Part shown: positions 43,221 to 51,958 of the stretch, one piece after another
How the letters are laid out: each line of letters opens with the position of its first letter
How positions within the stretch are numbered: the first letter of the stretch is position 1
Assembly: GCA_034112085.1 (NCBI GenBank)
Contig: JAWUWD010000039.1
Location: forward strand, 26,974-90,973
DNA: 64,000 nt
Direction of reading: 5' to 3'
Origin: JAWUWD01 sp034112085
GTDB taxonomy: Bacteria > Bacteroidota > Bacteroidia > Cytophagales > Cyclobacteriaceae
The notes under the pieces: generated by a model
Databases searched by the model: none
What the model saw: only the letters and a program-made list of their open reading frames with translations
Told to the model about the DNA's origin: nothing
Position numbers and translations under genes: made by a program

Positions 43221-44510
43221 TTGAAAACACATAAATTCAAAATTAGTAATTGGACTAAGCTCGATAAAACCATCGAACAAAAGAGTAATATTCTTCTATC
43301 GCTCTTTTCAATTATTGGTATTGTCGCTACGAGTCTGCTAATCCTAATTGATGGATTAAACAAGATTTATTTGGGAGCAGCAATGGATGCGACCATCCTT
43401 ATAATGGTTATCATAACATACATACTCAATGAGAATAAAAAACATCTTTTGGCTAAGTTGTTTTTTTTTGGGCTATTAAATTGCATGCTATTCATCTACG
43501 GAAATATCGTCCCTAAATTCACTGGCGTTTATCTTCACTTCTTCCCAGTAATTGCAGTTACAGCGTTGGTATTTGATGTCGAGACTCGTGTAATTCGAAA
43601 CATATTCATAGCACTTCCGATAGTTTTTGTCGCGGTGCTTGAAATTTCGAATTACCAATTTTTTGGTGTAATCAACATCCAAGAAGGCATCTATGATCCA
43701 TACTCATTCCCCGTCAACCTATTCCTTTCTCTTATCATTACTGCTATTTCTATTTATCAAATGATGTTGATAAATAGAAATATGGACAAAAAACGCATAA
43801 TTATCACCGACCAATTGAAAGATAAAAATGAAGATCTCCAGAAATCTAATACAGAGCTGGATCATTTTGTTTATAGCACTTCACATGACCTCAAAGCACC
43901 TCTGTCATCAATTTCCGGGCTAATAAATATTGCTAAACATGAAGTGACCGAAGCTAAGGCAATTGAATACTTCGACATGATAGATGGGCGGATTGACAAA
44001 CTTAATTTGTTTATTAAAGACATTATTGATCTTTCTAAGAACTCAAGATTAGACCTAATTAGAGAAGAAATAGATATTTCCGTGATAGTCAATAATGCGA
44101 TCGAGAGTAATCGATATATGGCAAATGCCAAATCCATTGAGTTTATTAATCATTTTGAAGAAAATAACACCTTCTACTTAGATAGAGCACGACTTGAAGT
44201 TGTACTCAACAACTTAATATCTAATGCCATAAAATATCATTATAAAACTGGTCATCGCTGGATCGAAACATCCGTACAAAGACTCAAAACAAACATTAAA
44301 ATCACCATCAAAGACAATGGTATAGGAATATCCGAAGAACATCACAAAAAGATATTCGACATGTTCTATCGTGGACATGAGTCTTCCGATGGCTCAGGAC
44401 TGGGTTTGTACATTGTAAACGATGTAGTGAAAAGAATGAATGGAAAGATCACATTTACGTCTAAAGAAGGTCAAGGAACAGAAATGATTATTAATATACC
44501 ACTGAGCTAA
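43221..44510 (+). CDS. Membrane sensor histidine kinase, tandem copy 1
   Basis: 429 aa when started at the TTG at 43221, which aligns exactly with the TTG start of copy 2 (both begin TTGAAAA). A farther TTG at 43200 is possible. Residues about 25-190 form six hydrophobic helices with no sensory domain I recognise. A coiled linker leads to HisKA with His222 in YSTSHDLKAPLSS, the N box LNNLISNAIKYH, G1 DNGIGI, F box FDMFYRG and G2 GSGLGLYIV, so the kinase looks intact. No response regulator gene is nearby; it is an orphan. About 70% of residues match copy 2 by eye. Confidence 0.9.
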   Translation: MKTHKFKISNWTKLDKTIEQKSNILLSLFSIIGIVATSLLILIDGLNKIYLGAAMDATILIMVIITYILNENKKHLLAKLFFFGLLNCMLFIYGNIVPKFTGVYLHFFPVIAVTALVFDVETRVIRNIFIALPIVFVAVLEISNYQFFGVINIQEGIYDPYSFPVNLFLSLIITAISIYQMMLINRNMDKKRIIITDQLKDKNEDLQKSNTELDHFVYSTSHDLKAPLSSISGLINIAKHEVTEAKAIEYFDMIDGRIDKLNLFIKDIIDLSKNSRLDLIREEIDISVIVNNAIESNRYMANAKSIEFINHFEENNTFYLDRARLEVVLNNLISNAIKYHYKTGHRWIETSVQRLKTNIKITIKDNGIGISEEHHKKIFDMFYRGHESSDGSGLGLYIVNDVVKRMNGKITFTSKEGQGTEMIINIPLS

Positions 44511-44700
44511 TTTCCACTCAGCGTCAATTGAGTTAACTCAACTGATGATTTAACAACTCATAGATTCAGGTTTACCCAAGTCATGCTATTGTTACATCTT
44601 TATACTGATTAAAGCCAACTAATAGGAGGAAATCCCCATGCGCAGACTAGGTCTGGAGAGATGGGGATTTTTAGTTTACATCCAACTTGATTGATGGTCA
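44511..44700 (+). repeat. Conserved non-coding 3' tail, copy 1
   Basis: This 190-nt stretch directly after kinase copy 1 matches the stretch after copy 2 (46306-46495) without gaps, with 14 differences (about 93%). It contains a 14-bp palindrome TTGAGTTAACTCAA and ends in the two-tier hairpin at 44630-44670. No ORF is supported. The kinase genes themselves are only about 77% identical in the stretches I compared, so this tail is unusually conserved. Confidence 0.75.
44630..44670 (+). terminator. Two-tier hairpin, probable terminator of kinase copy 1
   Basis: Outer stem AAATCCCCAT/ATGGGGATTT (10 bp), inner stem CAGAC/GTCTG with loop TAG, followed by TT. It resembles a rho-independent terminator with an internal second hairpin, or a structured RNA 3' end. 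Confidence 0.6.
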
Positions 44701-44701
44701 A

Positions 44702-44797
44702 TTACTTGACCTCTCTATAGCAGCCAACATACAATTTTTTCGAGAATTTTTCACTGTACTCCACAAGAGCATCACTTGAAATAGTATGCAGTACAAT
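44702..44797 (-). pseudogene. Eroded 3' end of an omega-amidase gene
   Basis: Read on the minus strand this gives 31 codons and a TAA (IVLHTISSDALVEYSEKFSK then KLYVGCYREVK). It aligns with the C-terminus of the intact omega-amidase at 46493-47299 (VVYTQTLSGDVLMAYREKFP). The DNA around 44741-44785 matches 46541-46585 clearly. It sits after kinase copy 1 exactly where the intact gene sits after copy 2. An in-frame stop and loss of similarity upstream show that it is a remnant. Confidence 0.7.
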
Positions 44798-45015
44798 TAT
44801 CTGAATGTGTTTTCAAGAAATTGGTGTACATTGTTCCCTTTGAGCAGACTATTACTGCTTAGAAGGATCAGGGTTGATTTTTTTGGATTAGATATTTTTT
44901 AAAATTCACAACTTAATATATCTGAAATATGACTTTGTTAGCGATTTCAAATGTGTCTAATTCGAAAGCTAGGGAAATCAATGATTAATCCTATTTAAGG
45001 GTAAATAACTCATTC
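44798..45015. other. Intergenic region upstream of kinase copy 2
   Basis: 218 bp with the presumed duplication junction and the promoter of kinase copy 2. I see no perfect TAnnTTTG, no RNA gene and no clear similarity to the region upstream of copy 1. Confidence 0.4.
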
Positions 45016-46305
45016 TTGAAAAGAAATTTATTTAAAATAAGTAGTTGGAGTAAGCTAGATAGAACTATCGACCAGAGGAGTAATGTGCTTTTATCTGTGT
45101 TTTCGGCATTGGGAATGGTTACAATAGGGCTTCAAATCATTATTGATAGTTTAAATAATGTTCATCTGGCAGTAGCCATAGATGTCGTTATGTTGATAGC
45201 TGTCATTATCACATACATCCTAAATGAAAAGCGAAAACACTTACTTGCCAAGCTTCTATTTGTCGGACTTTTAAATAGCATAGTATTCCTTTATGGTAAT
45301 GTTATCCCAAAGTCTACTGGGATTTATTTTTACTTCTTTCCAGTAATTGGTATTGCGGCCCTAATATTTGATAGTAAAGATCGCGTAATTCGAAATGTAT
45401 TTATAGCAATTCCATTAATTTTCGTTGGTATACTCGAATTATCAAAGTATCAATTATTTGGCCCTATTAATATTCAAGAAGGTGTTAATGATCCCTACTC
45501 ATTCCCTGTCAATTTATTTGTATCATTAACACTCACTGCAGTTTCTATTTACCAATTAATGCTTATCAACCGTGAAATAGATAAAAACAGACTCGCCATT
45601 ACCGATGAATTAAAGCTAAAGAACGAGGATCTTCAAAAATCGAATACTGAACTTGACCATTTTGTATACAGTACGTCACATGACTTAAAAGCACCTCTTT
45701 CATCAATTTCAGGATTGATTAACATCGCCAAGATTGAAATTAAAGATGAAAAATCAATTGACTATTTCGACATGATAGATGGACGGATTGACAAACTCAA
45801 TTTATTCATTAAAGACATCATTGATTTGTCTAGAAATTCAAGATTAGAATTGGTTAAAGAAGAAGTAGATATTTCTTTACTAATAGAGAATGCCATAGAG
45901 AATAACAGATATATGGAAAATGCCAATTCCATAGAATTCAAGAAAAATATTGAAAAGAGTAATAGCTATTATCTTGATAGGGCTAGACTTGAAGTTGTAC
46001 TCAACAATTTAATTTCTAATGCGATAAAGTATCATAAAAAGACGGGAGATCGCTGGATTGAAGTATCTGTAAAAAGGTTAAAAACAAATGTCAGAATTGT
46101 CATCAAAGACAATGGCGTTGGGATATCAAAAGAACATCACAAAAAAGTATTTGACATGTTCTATCGTGGACATGAAGAGTCAGAAGGATCAGGTCTTGGA
46201 CTATACATAGTCAGCGATGTTGTCAAAAAAATGAAAGGGGAAATCATCCTAAAGTCTGAAGAAGGTCAAGGAACAGAAATGACTATTAATATACCAATGG
46301 GCTAA
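45016..46305 (+). CDS. Membrane sensor histidine kinase, tandem copy 2
   Basis: 429 aa from a TTG start, the same length as copy 1 and exactly 1795 bp downstream. Six-helix membrane region (about 24-185), coiled linker, His222 in YSTSHDLKAPLSS, N box at about 325-340, DNG at 365-367 and GSGLGL at 391-396. Catalytic blocks are nearly identical to copy 1. Differences concentrate in the membrane helices and in the region around residues 235-250, consistent with altered sensing and retained catalysis. It also lacks a neighbouring response regulator. Confidence 0.9.
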   Translation: MKRNLFKISSWSKLDRTIDQRSNVLLSVFSALGMVTIGLQIIIDSLNNVHLAVAIDVVMLIAVIITYILNEKRKHLLAKLLFVGLLNSIVFLYGNVIPKSTGIYFYFFPVIGIAALIFDSKDRVIRNVFIAIPLIFVGILELSKYQLFGPINIQEGVNDPYSFPVNLFVSLTLTAVSIYQLMLINREIDKNRLAITDELKLKNEDLQKSNTELDHFVYSTSHDLKAPLSSISGLINIAKIEIKDEKSIDYFDMIDGRIDKLNLFIKDIIDLSRNSRLELVKEEVDISLLIENAIENNRYMENANSIEFKKNIEKSNSYYLDRARLEVVLNNLISNAIKYHKKTGDRWIEVSVKRLKTNVRIVIKDNGVGISKEHHKKVFDMFYRGHEESEGSGLGLYIVSDVVKKMKGEIILKSEEGQGTEMTINIPMG

Positions 46306-46492
46306 TTTCGACTCAACGTAAATTGAGTTAACTCAACTGATGATTTAACAACTCATAGATTCAGATTTACCCAAGTCATACTATTGCTGCATCTTTATCC
46401 TGATTAAAGCCAACTAATAGGAAGAAATCCCCATACGCAGACTAGGTCTGGAGAGATAGGGATTTTTAGTTTAAGACCAACTTGATTGATGG
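46306..46492 (+). repeat. Conserved non-coding 3' tail, copy 2
   Basis: Counterpart of 44511-44700, running up to the convergent omega-amidase stop. It retains the palindrome TTGAGTTAACTCAA and the inner hairpin CAGAC-TAG-GTCTG. The outer stem at 46425-46465 has one C:A mismatch, so the probable terminator is slightly weaker than in copy 1. Confidence 0.75.
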
Positions 46493-47299
46493 TCAATCAC
46501 TCGATTGGGTGTCTATGTAGGAGTCAGCATCCAAATATGCCGGGAATTTCTCTCTGTATGCCATTAGAACATCACCTGAAAGAGTTTGTGTGTACACTAC
46601 AGCATCATCTACTAACTGTTTCTCTTGAAGCCCTTTTGGATCGACTACAACAGAATGCCCATTATAGTCTATTCCTTTTCCATCTTGCCCCATACGGTTG
46701 ACGCCTATGACATAACTCAGATTTTCCGCAGCTCGCGCTTGCAACAAAGTATCCCAGGCAGACACCCTTGCTGCTGGCCAGTTAGCTACATAGAGTAGAA
46801 GATCATAGTCCATTCGCTTTTCTGACGTCAGATATTGATTTCTACTCCAAACTGGAAAACGTAAATCATAACAGATCATTGGACAGATCCTCCAACCTTT
46901 CCATTCACAGATCAATCGCTCTTCACCCATCGTATATGACTCATCTTCATTGGCCATTCTGAACAGATGCCGTTTATCGTAAGTCTCAAAGCTACCATCC
47001 GGTTCTATCCACAAAAGTCTATTGAAAAACTGTCCGTTTTCTTTTACTATATAACTTCCAGTCACCACCGCTCCAGTTTGAGCTGCTTGTTGCTTCATCC
47101 ACTTCATCGTAGTGATATTCATCACTTCAGCATGCTTTGCGGCCTCCATAGTGAATCCAGTAGTGAACATCTCAGGAAGAATAATCAGATCAGTTTGTCC
47201 TTCGATTTCCCATATTTTCTCCTCGAGCATCGCTCGATTAGCCGTTGGGTTTTGCCAATAAAGATCAGCCTGAATTAATGTTACTCTTAAATCTTGCAT
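46493..47299 (-). CDS. Omega-amidase (nitrilase superfamily, YafV-like)
   Basis: 268 aa with the nitrilase triad Glu43 (ILPEMFTTGF), Lys109 (YDKRHLF) and Cys143 (MICYDLRFP). The family hydrolyses alpha-keto-amides such as 2-oxoglutaramate and 2-oxosuccinamate. Its start overlaps the end of the upstream aminotransferase gene by 13 bp. That pairing is typical of glutamine-dependent transamination for methionine salvage: the aminotransferase makes the keto-amide and this enzyme removes it. An eroded second copy of its 3' end lies at 44702-44797. Confidence 0.93.
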   Translation of the reverse strand: MQDLRVTLIQADLYWQNPTANRAMLEEKIWEIEGQTDLIILPEMFTTGFTMEAAKHAEVMNITTMKWMKQQAAQTGAVVTGSYIVKENGQFFNRLLWIEPDGSFETYDKRHLFRMANEDESYTMGEERLICEWKGWRICPMICYDLRFPVWSRNQYLTSEKRMDYDLLLYVANWPAARVSAWDTLLQARAAENLSYVIGVNRMGQDGKGIDYNGHSVVVDPKGLQEKQLVDDAVVYTQTLSGDVLMAYREKFPAYLDADSYIDTQSSD

Positions 47300-48432
47300 A
47301 AGATATCAGCAGCTTTTTCTAGCGTTTCTTCACCTTTCGCAAAACAGACACGCAGCAATTGATCATCTTGCTTATCTCCATAAAATACTGAAATAGGTAT
47401 AGTAGCTAGTCCACTTTCTTTAGTTAGGTATTCTGCCATTTCTATATCTCCCAACTCATTGATTCCTTGATAGGACAAAAGTTGGAAGTAAGTACCGTGA
47501 CACGAGACTGGTTTCAGTCTAGATCCTTCTATCAATTTCAGAAAGTGATCTCTTTTTTGTTGATAAAACTTCGGGACGTAGTTATAGTTATCAGCTTCGC
47601 TAATGTAATCTGCCAGCGCATATTGCACGGGCGTGCTAGTGCCGAATGTGACGAACTGGTGCATCTTGCGAATCTCAACAGTCCACCAATCGGGCGCTAT
47701 CACATATCCCATTTTCCAGCCAGTAGCATGGTAAGTTTTTCCAAAGGAATAGACGGCTGCACTGCGTTCTTTCAGGGCTGAATATCTTAAGACACTTTCA
47801 TGCTGCAGATCATCATAGATGATATGTTCATACACTTCATCACTCAGAATAAGAATGTTAGTGTCTTTAACAATTGTTTCCAATTGCTTCATATCGTCAT
47901 TACTCAATACTGATCCGCTAGGATTATGAGGCGTATTGATAATGATCAATTTGGTCTTTGATGTAATCACTGACTTTACTTCTTCCCAGTCTATAGAGAA
48001 GTCTGGCTGTTTCAATTTGAGATGGATTGGGACTCCTCCACTCAATCGTATCGCTGGATCATAACAATCATAAGCTGGGTCAAACAAGATCACTTCATCT
48101 CCAATCTTAACCGTTGCGGTGATGATATCAAAAATAGCTTCAGTAGCCCCGGAAGTTACGGTGATTTCACTTTCTGGATTTATACTGATATCATGAAGAT
48201 CAGAGGTCATTTGAGCAATGGCTTCTCTCAACACAAGTACTCCAGGCATTGGAGCGTATTGATTCATTCCCTTCTGCATATAGGAATTGACCAAACTGAT
48301 CAACTTAGCAGACACTTCGAAGTCAGGGAATCCTTGTGACAGATTGATGGCCTGGTGATCATTGGCCATCTTCGACATGACAGAGAATATTGAGGTTCCT
48401 ACGTCAGGGAGTTTGGATGAGATTGGTTGCAT
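47287..48432 (-). CDS. Methionine/kynurenine-type aminotransferase (class I/II PLP)
   Basis: The ATG at 48432 gives 381 aa; the open frame to 48474 is not needed. Fold-type I aminotransferase: NLSQGFPDFE near the start, NTPHNPSGSVLS for cofactor binding, and the PLP lysine in YSFGKTYHATGWKMGYV. Closest to the YbdL/KAT group that transaminates 4-methylthio-2-oxobutyrate using glutamine, which fits its overlap with the omega-amidase gene. Exact amino-donor preference is inferred. Confidence 0.92.
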   Translation of the reverse strand: MQPISSKLPDVGTSIFSVMSKMANDHQAINLSQGFPDFEVSAKLISLVNSYMQKGMNQYAPMPGVLVLREAIAQMTSDLHDISINPESEITVTSGATEAIFDIITATVKIGDEVILFDPAYDCYDPAIRLSGGVPIHLKLKQPDFSIDWEEVKSVITSKTKLIIINTPHNPSGSVLSNDDMKQLETIVKDTNILILSDEVYEHIIYDDLQHESVLRYSALKERSAAVYSFGKTYHATGWKMGYVIAPDWWTVEIRKMHQFVTFGTSTPVQYALADYISEADNYNYVPKFYQQKRDHFLKLIEGSRLKPVSCHGTYFQLLSYQGINELGDIEMAEYLTKESGLATIPISVFYGDKQDDQLLRVCFAKGEETLEKAADILCKI

Positions 48433-48866
48433 TATGTATGGAGAGTGATATTTATTCAAAGTAATAAATATCAATCCTCTTCCACAATAATTGAAGAAAT
48501 TTTATAGTGATTACTATGAAGGAATACTATCCAATTTGTCTTTGAAAAGGGGTGAAATTAGTATTTTCAACATCTTAAGTGAATACTAAAACGAGGAAAG
48601 AATGAAGAGTAATATAAAATTAAGTTATGCTGAGCAGCAACGGCTTTTTCAAGATAGTTAATTTTATCTCATACCTCTTCTTTTTCGAGACTCCAGGTCT
48701 TAATTTAAAGTAGTTAAATGTGAAAAAGATCGATATTATTGAGCTTATTTTCGCATCCTCATAAATAGTTTCAAGTCCCATTTTTGTAGACTCTGCAATC
48801 AATATGGGTAGATGTAGTCTTCTCTTTGTCAACCCAAGTAAGTACAAGGTTAATTATCAAACTACT
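48433..48866. other. Intergenic region between aminotransferase and phoH
   Basis: 434 bp holding the aminotransferase promoter region. A 75-codon minus-strand ORF (48620-48847) lies just after phoH but has no recognisable features. No RNA gene or strong terminator is visible. Confidence 0.4.
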
Positions 48867-50204
48867 CTACAATAATTCATTCGCAATATTGGCCAGTACA
48901 GACCTCTCTCCCTTCTCTAGTGTGATATGTGCGTATAACTCATGGTTTTTGACACGGTCTATCAGATAAGACAACCCATTACTTTGCGAATCGAGGTAAG
49001 GTGTATCTATTTGATGAATATCACCGGTGAAAATAATCTTGCAATTCTCTCCTGCTCGTGTAATGATGGTCTTGACTTCATGAGGCGTGAGGTTTTGAGC
49101 CTCATCAACAATGAAAATAATATTGGACAAACTTCTTCCTCTAATGTAGGCTAGTGGTGTGATGACCAGTTTCTCGAGATTGACCATCTCTGTTAACCTC
49201 ATATATTCTTTGTCAGTTTCATGGTATTGATTCTGAATGAATTTGAGATTATCCCACAGGGGCTCCATGTAAGGGTTGAGCTTGGATTTAATATCTCCTG
49301 GTAGATACCCTATATCCTTATTACTCAATGGTACAATTGGACGTGCTAGATAGATTTGTTTGAATTCTCGTTTTAGTTCTAGTGCAGCAGCTAATGCGAT
49401 AAGTGTTTTACCAGTCCCAGCAACGCCCTGAATACTGACCAGCTTGATGTTCGGATTGAGGATAGCGTTAATAGCAAAAGCTTGTTCAGCATTACGAGGT
49501 TTGATACCATGAACACTCCGCTTTTCTACATGCTCAATATTAAGTGTCACGGGGTTGTAATATGATAAGATGGACTTTTTACCACTTTTCAATATATAGT
49601 ACCCGTTGTTGTCAGGTTTGAAGTCAGGCATTAGTTCGCTGATCGGACATTTTCCTTTATCATATAATTCATCAATAATCTCAGCCGATACTTTGTCAAG
49701 TATCGCTTTTCCTTTATTGAGAGAGTTGACGTTTTGTACCTTACCAGTATTGTAGTCTTCAGCATAAAGGCCTAGAGACTTCGCTTTTAGTCGAAGGTTG
49801 ATGTCTTTACTGACTAGTATGACTTTTTTATCTTTTTCGTCTTCTTGAAGTTTGAGTGCAGAGTTCAGAATTCTATGATCAGCCTTTCCTTCATCAAAAA
49901 CTACCGTAGCATCTATTGTACTTGCCGAGGACATAAGTACTTTGAATTTGCCTTTCTTTGCATCGCTAAGTGGGTTCCAGTCCTGAAGCATCTGATCTTT
50001 GGCCAGCTTATCCAATAATCTGGTAAACTCACGAGCTTCATAGTTTTTACTATCATTGCCTTTTTTGAAGTTGTCTAGCTCTTCAAGTACGGTGATGGGA
50101 ATAGCGACATCGTGTTCATCAAAATTCATAATCGAGATATGCTCGAAAATGATAACTGAAGTATCTAAAACAAAAATTTTCTTCTCTTTGGATTTGGCAG
50201 TCAT
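48867..50204 (-). CDS. PhoH family ATPase with N-terminal PIN domain (PhoH2-like)
   Basis: 445 aa. Residues about 8-155 form a PIN ribonuclease domain (KKIFVLDTSVIIFE with Asp14, later DATVVFDEGKADHRIL). Residues about 230-445 are the PhoH ATPase with Walker A GVAGTGKTLIA and Walker B IIFIVDEAQN. PIN-PhoH proteins of this type have been shown to be RNA helicase/ribonucleases in mycobacteria. Both active sites look intact. It is transcribed alone and is divergent from a possible 40-aa ORF. Confidence 0.92.
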   Translation of the reverse strand: MTAKSKEKKIFVLDTSVIIFEHISIMNFDEHDVAIPITVLEELDNFKKGNDSKNYEAREFTRLLDKLAKDQMLQDWNPLSDAKKGKFKVLMSSASTIDATVVFDEGKADHRILNSALKLQEDEKDKKVILVSKDINLRLKAKSLGLYAEDYNTGKVQNVNSLNKGKAILDKVSAEIIDELYDKGKCPISELMPDFKPDNNGYYILKSGKKSILSYYNPVTLNIEHVEKRSVHGIKPRNAEQAFAINAILNPNIKLVSIQGVAGTGKTLIALAAALELKREFKQIYLARPIVPLSNKDIGYLPGDIKSKLNPYMEPLWDNLKFIQNQYHETDKEYMRLTEMVNLEKLVITPLAYIRGRSLSNIIFIVDEAQNLTPHEVKTIITRAGENCKIIFTGDIHQIDTPYLDSQSNGLSYLIDRVKNHELYAHITLEKGERSVLANIANELL

Positions 50205-50442
50205 AAGCGTTGTCTTTTGAGTGAATAGTTGTCTACCTAAGTATAGGGATTAATTTGTATAATCACTTTGCAATCAATAGAAAATATATTTTTTTGGAAT
50301 TGATCTAAATTGTGTATTCGAAAATGAGGATGTTGGAGTAAGACGAGTTTTTAGATATTCTTTACGTATGTAATGTCTGGTTTTTTATTGTAGTAAAACC
50401 TTCAACTCTCTAAGCTAATTTTACGTTAGGAATAATAGAAAT
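50205..50442. other. Intergenic region upstream of phoH
   Basis: 238 bp expected to contain the phoH promoter and, divergently, that of the small ORF at 50443. No perfect TTG-N19-TAnnTTTG is visible in either direction. Confidence 0.35.
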
Positions 50443-50565
50443 ATGCAGAATAAAGAATCAGCAGCTAAAACAGAATCTAATAATAAAAAGAGCAAGCTCT
50501 GGAGAGCGATAGTTCTAATATTTAGATATCGATTGTTACGATATTCTAAGAAGGTGAGTTTATAG
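50443..50565 (+). CDS. Possible small basic protein (40 aa)
   Basis: ATG at 50443, TAG at 50563-50565; the peptide starts MQNKESAAKTESNNKKSKLW and ends in a basic, partly hydrophobic helix (AIVLIFRYRLLRYSKKVSL). An AGGAAT lies about 9 bp before the ATG, and a strong terminator follows 51 bp after the stop. No homology is claimed; it could be chance. Confidence 0.4.
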   Translation: MQNKESAAKTESNNKKSKLWRAIVLIFRYRLLRYSKKVSL

Positions 50566-50616
50566 TAGTTATGAAAAGTTGATACTCAATATGGTCTAGT
50601 CAAATTGAGGTAAAAT

Positions 50617-50648
50617 AAAAAGAGGAGTGATTTATCACTCCTCTTTTT
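50617..50648. terminator. Bidirectional rho-independent terminator
   Basis: 14-bp perfect stem AAAAAGAGGAGTGA with its complement, loop TTTA, flanked by A's and T's. It lies between the 40-aa ORF and the convergent bshA gene and can serve both. Confidence 0.85.
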
Positions 50649-50737
50649 GATTTGTGGTTTATGAAAGTATTGTTCCAAAGTGGAACTGAAATGCCAATCA
50701 TAGGTGTGCCATCAGAACGAAAATGTTGGCTCATAAA

Positions 50738-51874
50738 TTAAGTGAGAACGGTACTGCTTTCTAATATTTCCTGATAGAATTTTTCATACTTTGGTAGAAT
50801 CGCAGTAATATCAAATTCCTTTGCACGATTAAGTGCGTTCTCTTTGAATCCAGGTAGTTGGTCATCTCTTAGTACAAATAAACTATTTTTAGCCATATCA
50901 TCTACGTCTCCAACATTGCTCAAAAAGCCTGTTTTACCGTGTACATTGAGTTCTGGAATACCTCCAACGTTTGTGGAAATCACCGGAACTTCACAAGCCA
51001 TCGCCTCCAATGCTGCTAGTCCAAAGCTCTCCTTTTCAGAGGGCATGATAAACAAATCGGCTACTGACAAGACTTCTTCTACCGCATCGAGTTTCCCTAA
51101 GAATCTTACGTGATCACAAACATTCAATTCTCTACATAGAATCTCCATGTTATTTCTCTCAGGGCCATCACCAACTAGAAGGAGTCTTGAAGGAATTTCT
51201 TTTTGAACTTTAGCAAATATTTTAATCACATCATCTACGCGCTTCACTTCTCGAAAGTTGGAAGTGTGAACAATGAGTTTTTCTCCATCTGGACAAATCG
51301 CAGTTTTGAAATGATCCTTTTTCTGCTTTTTGAACCTTTCCAAATCGATGAAGTTAGGGATAACCTCTATGTCCTTCGTGATTTTGAAATGCTCGTAAGT
51401 ATCTTTTCTCAGATCATCTGATACTGAAGTGACGCCATCTGATTGATTGATGCTAAAGGTCACAACTGGTTCGTAAGAAGCGTCTTTCCCTACAAGGGTA
51501 ATATCTGTCCCGTGTAGTGTGGTGATTACCGGAATATGGATATCTTCAGTAGCGAGTATTTGCTTCGCCATATAGGCCGAAGACGCATGTGGAATGGCAT
51601 AATGTACGTGGAGTAAATCTAGCTTTTCATGTTTCACCACATCTACCATTTTACTGGCTAATGCTAGCTCATATGGAGGGTATTTGAATAAGGGGTAGCT
51701 CCTGATATTCACTTCATGATAAAACAAATTCTCATTGAAAAAACCAAGTCTAGTAGGTTGAGAATAGGTGATGAAATGAACTTGATGACCCTTTTTCGCT
51801 AGACCCTTACCAAGTTCTGTAGCGACCACTCCACTACCTCCAAAAGTCGGGTAGCATACGATGCCTATCTTCAT
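50738..51874 (-). CDS. bshA: N-acetyl-alpha-D-glucosaminyl L-malate synthase (bacillithiol biosynthesis)
   Basis: 378 aa GT4 glycosyltransferase, GT-B fold. The N-terminal YPTFGGSGVVATELGKGLAK is the BshA signature; the C-terminal nucleotide-sugar site is PSEKESFGLAALEAMACEVP. It joins UDP-GlcNAc to L-malate, the first step of bacillithiol synthesis, the low-molecular-weight thiol of many Bacteroidota. bshB and bshC are not in the window. It is transcribed 84 bp downstream of the GH3/beta-lactamase gene. Confidence 0.94.
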   Translation of the reverse strand: MKIGIVCYPTFGGSGVVATELGKGLAKKGHQVHFITYSQPTRLGFFNENLFYHEVNIRSYPLFKYPPYELALASKMVDVVKHEKLDLLHVHYAIPHASSAYMAKQILATEDIHIPVITTLHGTDITLVGKDASYEPVVTFSINQSDGVTSVSDDLRKDTYEHFKITKDIEVIPNFIDLERFKKQKKDHFKTAICPDGEKLIVHTSNFREVKRVDDVIKIFAKVQKEIPSRLLLVGDGPERNNMEILCRELNVCDHVRFLGKLDAVEEVLSVADLFIMPSEKESFGLAALEAMACEVPVISTNVGGIPELNVHGKTGFLSNVGDVDDMAKNSLFVLRDDQLPGFKENALNRAKEFDITAILPKYEKFYQEILESSTVLT

Positions 51875-51958
51875 ATATTCTATGTTATTTCGTCTAATTA
51901 AAAAAAATACTCTTCAGCAAATTCTTATTTCAACATCAAACGGATGTAAAAAATTCAA

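Noticed and set aside
43221..46305. Kinase pair considered as a two-component operon
   Set aside because: No receiver-domain gene lies nearby; flanking genes are the Lys-Pro repeat protein and metabolic enzymes.
48620..48847. 75-codon minus-strand ORF just downstream of phoH
   Set aside because: No recognisable domain, no clear ribosome-binding site, AT-rich composition typical of chance ORFs; not supported as a gene.
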